Shown: positions 56,017 through 63,300 of the stretch, piece by piece
Numbering within the stretch: position 1 is the first letter of the stretch
Layout: the number at the start of each line of letters is the position of its first letter
Origin: Symbiodinium kawagutii
Lineage: Eukaryota > Sar > Dinophyceae > Suessiales > Symbiodiniaceae
Direction: 5' to 3'
Assembly (NCBI GenBank): GCA_009767595.1
Contig: VSDK01015717.1
Location: 636,919 to 700,918 of the forward strand
Length of the DNA stretch: 64,000 bases
The notes under the pieces: model-generated
The model's input: the letters and a program-made list of their open reading frames with translations, nothing else
What the model was told of the DNA's origin: nothing
Database searches by the model: none
Program-made: the position numbers and the translations under genes

Positions 56017-56784
56017 GTATATCAATATATATATATATATGCATATATATTTATATATACAAAGGAAATGTACAACTGAAAATAAATTTGGAAAAAGAGA
56101 GAGAAGGAGAGAGAGGGAGAGAGAGACGGATGTATCCACAAACGGTGGCATCTTTTCTTCCTCAGGCCAGGCCCATTCGAGGATATACATTAGAACTAAA
56201 TCAACCATTTTCTAGAACCTCATGAGCATAAAATCATGTAGCCTCATCCTCTTCCCCAAATAGATCGGAGTTGTGGGTCTCTTCCCCACAACTGTTGGGG
56301 CTTGGCGAAGCCGCATTGATGGAGGCTGTAAAAACAGCCAAACCAGAAACAAAACCATTTCATCAATCGCTATTTGACCATCACCAACAATCATCAACCA
56401 TCATCAACCATCATCAACCATCATTAACCAACATCAACCATCATTCGCCATCATTAATCATCATTAACCGTCATTAAGCATCATTAACCATCATAAAGCA
56501 TCAGCATCAACCATCATTCACTATCATTGACAACCATCAGGACCATGTCATCGACTAGTATCAACACCTTGGCGGATAATTTGCCAAATCATCCATTCGT
56601 AAGCGCCATCAGCTAATCAACTAATTCCATCTACCGTCTACCATCAGAATTTCTAACAAAAATTAGTAACCCACCATTATCAACCACCACCCTTAGCCAC
56701 CCTTAGCCACCATTAGCTACCATCAGCCGCCACCAGTGACCACAATTAGCCACCGTCATCAATCCTCATTGCGGGTACCCAGAA

Positions 56785-56873
<89 letters not shown>

Positions 56874-59800
56874 CTATCATCACTATCATCACCATCAACC
56901 ATAAACGAACCCATCACCACCCATCACGGCCCATCACCACCCATCCTCCACCCATCAACTCCACAGCTTGTGGTCCCCACGACCCACCACGCACCCCGCC
57001 TTGGCCAAGGCCGCCGTGACATATGCGCTGAGCCCCACATCCGAGCCGCTGGCGCCGCCCAACATCTCCTGGCGCCGTGATTGAAATTGCTGCTGGGTAC
57101 GCCCTGTGGTTTTGAACTCTGATCGATCATTATTTATTATGGTTGACTTATCATTCTGGTTGACTTTATCATTATGGTTAACGAATTAAATATGGTTGAC
57201 TTATCATTATTGTATCATTCTTTATGGTTAACTTATGGTATTAAATATTATGTACTCTTGATCATTACGGTTTGAATCATGGTTGAAGTACCGTTGTGAT
57301 CAAGTTCTAACCATTACAGGTTATTCAATACCAATTCAATAATTTTGAACCATGGTTAATAATGGTTACCATCAGCAAACAAAACCCTAAAAAAGGTAGG
57401 TTTTACCTTCCAAAATATGGGTTATAACCTGCAACAATGATGGTTTTTGGGGCTCATGTTAGAACTGGACAATGATGGTTCATATGGATCAATCATTTTG
57501 AATCATGGTGAAAAATGGTTATATATGCTATATCAATATGGTCGAGAATTAGGGATACCGACAATCATCAGCAACTCCATAGTCAGTTATAGGTTGGTGA
57601 ACAAAACCCACCACCCAGTATATATAATTGGAACCACCGTGTGCGTGAAAACTACCCTAGCGAATTGACCTCACTCTGTATGACCATAAGAGGCAACCGG
57701 GTAACCATGGTTCTAATCCTCGCGGGTGGCAACCGCGCCGGGTGGCAGGGTCAGTTCATCCAGCACCTCCAATCGGCAGCCCGGACACAGCTCCTGGTGA
57801 AGCACAAGGCCCACCCGTTCGAACGAACCATCGGATTTCCTCGGCGAACCCAACTGCAAGAGGTGCTGCTTGGCCCGGGACCCCAAATGTTAGGGATCCG
57901 TTGGTGAATGTAACTACTGTAAGGTAACCATTAGTTATGGCAGATAGAACTGTAGTTAAATGGCTTATTCATGAACTGATACCGTTTGGGGGGCTAGAAT
58001 ATAATAGTGACAATGGATTTCACTGATTTCACTTTTAAGTTCAACCACAGGACGAGGCGAGCCATGAGACTACCTCCCCAATCGCTCCATTCACAACAAG
58101 CAAACCATGGGAGCTCAGGATAGATGTTGATTGCAAGGTGGGCCCTTCCCGAATTCTAAGTTGCACTCGCTTCAACTTAACTATGGTATCTCAACTCAGA
58201 AATCACCTATGCTATACCACTATAACCTAAAAGCCATTCAACCATGGTTCGATATACCATTAATGCTAGTTACCCTAGTGAACTAAGCTAAGTCGACCAA
58301 CTGGCAGGCCCCACGTTGTAAGAAGGATATCTTTACTGTCATCCACTTGGTTGCACACTGCTGGAACTGTCATCCTGGCTCCGAACAACCGTGCACCAAC
58401 AGCCCAGCATATCCACCCCCCATCGCTGTCAGTTTGCGGGGTGTTCCACTTACCCTTGGGCCTGGTATTTTCCACACACACATTCAGCCATGTATGTCCA
58501 TATGATCATATGTACTTAGAAAGATAAGATCAGCATCATCATGACTCGCTGTCGGTCTACTTACTAGAGAGACAGGCCATGGTAGAATATATACGTATAT
58601 ATACATATCTATGGGCACATGCATACATACACACATAAAAACTGCAAACAGAATGGCAATACTATATGTGTATATATATATATATCATTAAAATAAAATA
58701 TGTATGTATTTGTGTACATGCACAAACGTAACTGCTGTTTTTGAAAGTGTTTACCTCTGTGACCGTAATCTGCTTTACATGTAAGCAAGACTAAATGGCC
58801 ATTCTTTGTGATTGAATGATGGATATATTACATGTTCAATAACTAAATCATATATGACACCCAGCAGCATTGATACGGTTTGATCCCGAAAAACCTGATC
58901 CGGTCTTCATTGCCGCCTGGATGCTGTGTTCCGATGAGGAACTCTGCGGCTGTTTTGAGAATGCCTGTGGTCAGCTACCCGATTGGACAATGATTAAGTT
59001 GTTGAACATCGATCACTGGGTTGGTTCACGGGAAGCTCCAGGAAACCTGAAGATTGATGGTTAAAAGCAAGGTTTCCCATAGACGCTACCATCAACCAGA
59101 ATCAAAAACCATGAATGACGGTGGGCACCAGCCGGTTTTGAAAATGTGAACACCTATCCAATCACTTGGTGCTCAAAGGGTGGAGACGACTCTTGATGAG
59201 ATACGTGTAACACAGTATGTGTATGTATACATACTGGTGAAAGCAATACATACCGTACTAGAGGGGGCCCCTTTTGCTGTAATTGCTTAGCCGTTGATTG
59301 ATGTTGATTCTATATTTGCCCATTGATGCGTGGTTCCATCTCTTGTTCTCTTTGTTATGTTCGTTTATTTATCGATTGGTCATACGGCTATCTCCCAGTT
59401 TCTGAGCTCACTCTGACTCCGCCTTTTCATATGTTTCATGATTGAACAAATATGTATATATATATATATAAAAAATATTCTACATATATCTAAATACAAA
59501 CCTATAAAAGTATTTGTATATATATATATATAAATATATAAATATTTACGCATGTGTATATCGAAACAGTATGTGCACATGTGTTTCTATTTACGTCTTT
59601 GGTTCCAAACAGCTGACACATGCCTATCATTAGCATCATCTTGTTTATGATTGACGCGAACCCATGATCAATAGCATGATGGGCAGTTGATTGCAGCTAA
59701 GACTACTAGGCTAATCAAACCTCATTGCAAAATACAAAAGCAAAGTGTGATCATTCGTTTAGCATTGCTGCCTTGTTTGTATATTTCCAAAATAAATACA

Positions 59801-60242
59801 TATATATATATTATATCTAATTTTTCTATATATATAAATAAATAAATAAATATATATATATATGTTGGTCTAGCATCAATGAGCAACAATCAATAATAGT
59901 GTTGTCTGCAATGTTTTGAACTATCAGTAGGTACAATTAGTTCCATTTGTGGGCATCGTTACTACAGCAATATAGCAATTATATGTAGATCTTATTAGAC
60001 CCAAAAACAGCATGTGGTTGGACTCTTGAAATTGCCAATGCATGAAATACGTAATTTCAGTTCAGGAAGCTGACTAATCAATTTGTTGTAGTCATTGCTT
60101 ACAATTCCCTACCACCAAGACTCAAAAATCACATGAACAAGTTATCAATAATTTCTCATTGCTCATTTCATTGTTAATGAGTTTCTATTCACCAACCATT
60201 GAATTATCCAACAACACTGACCCACGTCATCATCATCATCCG

Positions 60243-60315
<73 letters not shown>

Positions 60316-63300
60316 GTCAAACTCAAGCAGCAATGGATCTTGGGTCACCAAGAAATCATTGGCACCAATGATTCAATCATCATTGAAATATCCCTAAGGA
60401 AATTCAAATAAACAAAAATAACATTGTAGTCAGCATTACAAAGCCCATTCATGACATGGTCAATGCTAAAATCATTCAAAAAGACAAAGCAAACATTGGT
60501 AATTATTGCATACCCGATTAAAAAAAACATTTATACTCATTACCAATGGAATAATTGAAATATCCAAAGGTAATCACATCATTCATCAACTGATCAAACA
60601 ACATTAAATGAATTTATTATGAACGAATAGGTCATCACAAGTAGCCACCACCAGTAGCTAAAACCACTATGTTTCATTCATACCAATGGGCCACCACCAG
60701 TAGCTGAGCCAAATGAACATAATCACAACTTCTTTGGCTTAGCTACTGATGATGACCCAAGAACTGCTGACTGCCCTGCCTGAATCGACGGCCACTAAGC
60801 CGGTCTCCTGGGCGAGTTGGCTTCCGCCGGTTGTGAACACAAACATACATGGGTATGGGTCAATATTAACCATCAATATTAAGCAACAATAATAGGGAAA
60901 CAATGGTCAATGATGGGAACCAGGGGTACAGGGTTTTGACCCACAGCCACATGAATATCGGATGTCTTTTTTTAAAGATACATACATATGCAAACATAAA
61001 CGTACGAAAATTGAAAGAACTGTATCTGTATGCGAAAATATGTATTTTAAAGAATATACGAAAAATGAATAGTTTGTCTCTATCGGACATGTGTTCAAAA
61101 TTTTATGATCATGAAAAACGTTAGTGTTTAATCAATATTCAATACGCACATCTTGCACCTCTTATGACGTGCAAATATTCAAAGAACAACTTAAAGTCAT
61201 GAACAGTCTCGGTACATGTGAAATGTTTTGCACACATGTTCACAAATTCGCAATACTTTGGTCGTTCTGCTACTGCCGGCACTCATCCTCGATCAGCCTG
61301 CGCATGGCTGGTAGCGATGAACAATGGAGAACGCCTTGCGATGATGTAATAGTAATAAATAGACATGTAAGTAAATGAACATACACACGCATACAAACAT
61401 ATTGATATTCAAACGTATATGTAAAAAACATAATATGTGTGTATTTCACATTCGGATGCATAATAATGAAACAACTGTTTACACACGAACCGAAAAACGC
61501 AAACATACTACTTACCCGTATTAAAACTTGTTATGAAACATATGTATGAAACAACACACAAAACATCCGTTATTGGGATCCTTCATCAATGAAAATCAGG
61601 GTCACAACCTTGATGAATGCACAACTTTCACGACTGTTGCCTCGCCCCACCAGCAACCACGAGCTGCGCTGCCTGAACTTCCACGAAAACGCGCAGCACG
61701 AAGGCAGTGAGCCAAGTGGAACCCGACTCATCGCTCCTGGAAGGCACCAGCGCGGCCCCAAGGGGGACTCCAACATGGGGATGGGTCAAGATTAGCTGAG
61801 CAACAAAAGTAGATGAACATCCCAACATCGAGACTAGTGACTGGTCATTTTTGGGGTGTGGACAACTGGGGTCAACAGTTTGATGCTGGGTTGTTGCCAC
61901 TTCGGGTCCCCCATTTCCAAGGGCCGAGTTTGACGAAAATAAAACAACCAAATCAATGACGATTTCTGACCAAAAAAACCAGTTTGGCTCAAAATTGATG
62001 CCAACAATTGCTGACCGAGAGCTTTGAACTTTTAGTTGTGCAAATGTCAGGTTGTAAAGCATTTGATTCATAATTGGCGAAGGTGTCCTATTCGTGTGCA
62101 TGACAAACCATAGGTGTTTACGGAATTAACGAACAGCAGCAATACAGTGGATTGACGGGGAAACAACCTCCTATTATCTCCAAGATATGTCTTGAAGTAC
62201 TGGCAAAATCTGACAACCGTTTTTAATCTCAAAAACATGGTTTTGTCCACAAGTCCTGGTACCAACTATCCAATCAACAGGACCCGTAGAGAAACGGACG
62301 CCATTGAACATGGGCGTGGTACATAATGTGTCGATCCCACTTTTACCCTAAGCCTATACCCCTGGTTGTTCATATCAGCCATGACCAAGGCCCTAGCTGG
62401 CCTAGCTGCTGGGATGGGCTCACGATTACCCATTGGTTGGTTGATGTTGACCCGTCTCCATCTTGTGGTCTTCAGAAAGTGCAACAGTGAGTTTCGCTTA
62501 TGACTTCAAGCCCCCCTCCAATATAGAATCATGCTTATTAGCGTGGTAATTGCAACTAGTTGCCCCCATGAACTAACCTAAGGCAACAAGCCCTGGGGAA
62601 CCTTCTCATGTTTCTTTTTAGTGTCCGTTGGTTTCTCCATCGTTTTCAATGCAGGCTCGAACCTGCACCCTACCCAGTCTACAGGGAACCACCGTAGTGT
62701 TGGCCTGTGCCAGCTGCTCTGCGCCAAACGCGGGCAGGAGTCGAACCTCGCCCATGGACAGCCGCATCAAGGCATCCCCCGACTGCACCAGCTTGGCCAG
62801 GAGGAGGATCGGGTGGGGCCGCTGGCCGGTTCGGGGGGGCCCCGGTTCTTCCCGGTGCGGCTGAGGGCGGTTCCCATTGACCAGCAGAGTTGAAGAGAAG
62901 ATACGGGGATTCCTCGTCGAAACGGATTGCTATGGATCAGCAACTGGGATTTAGTCACACTGATGCGGTTCCCTGCGCCGCGTCTCTGTCATGCGCTCCT
63001 TGTTCTGGGCTCAAGCGGTCTGCCACGGTGGCATGGAACGCCTGCGCGAGAGTGAAGGTGCGTGGAAGTTGAGACTTCCACTTCTTCGTGAAAGTAAGCG
63101 TCGCTTGCTCCTCACTGGGTATCACAATGCCTTCCGCGTGGTTCTGCTTCGTTTGCACGAGGCTCGACCAAGTAGATGTTTCTCCAACAGTTTCTTGAAA
63201 AACTATGACGCGAATTCGTATTTCCATATGAACGTGCCACCACATAATCTGCTTCAACTATACCACCATTTGGTTACACCATGTTACACCACCCCTGGTA

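Larger units (their letters stand above)
57869..61672. other. Introns around e3
   Basis: Apart from e3 and a small plus-strand frame, AT microsatellites, a CAT array and filler. A GC-richer patch at 61.26-61.30 kb (LIEDECRQ on the minus strand) has no fitting donor. Confidence 0.45.

Noticed and set aside
61259..61295. Minus-strand island LIEDECRQ as an A2M exon
   Set aside because: No donor gives a phase that fits e2 and e4; e3 at 60772-60807 fits better.
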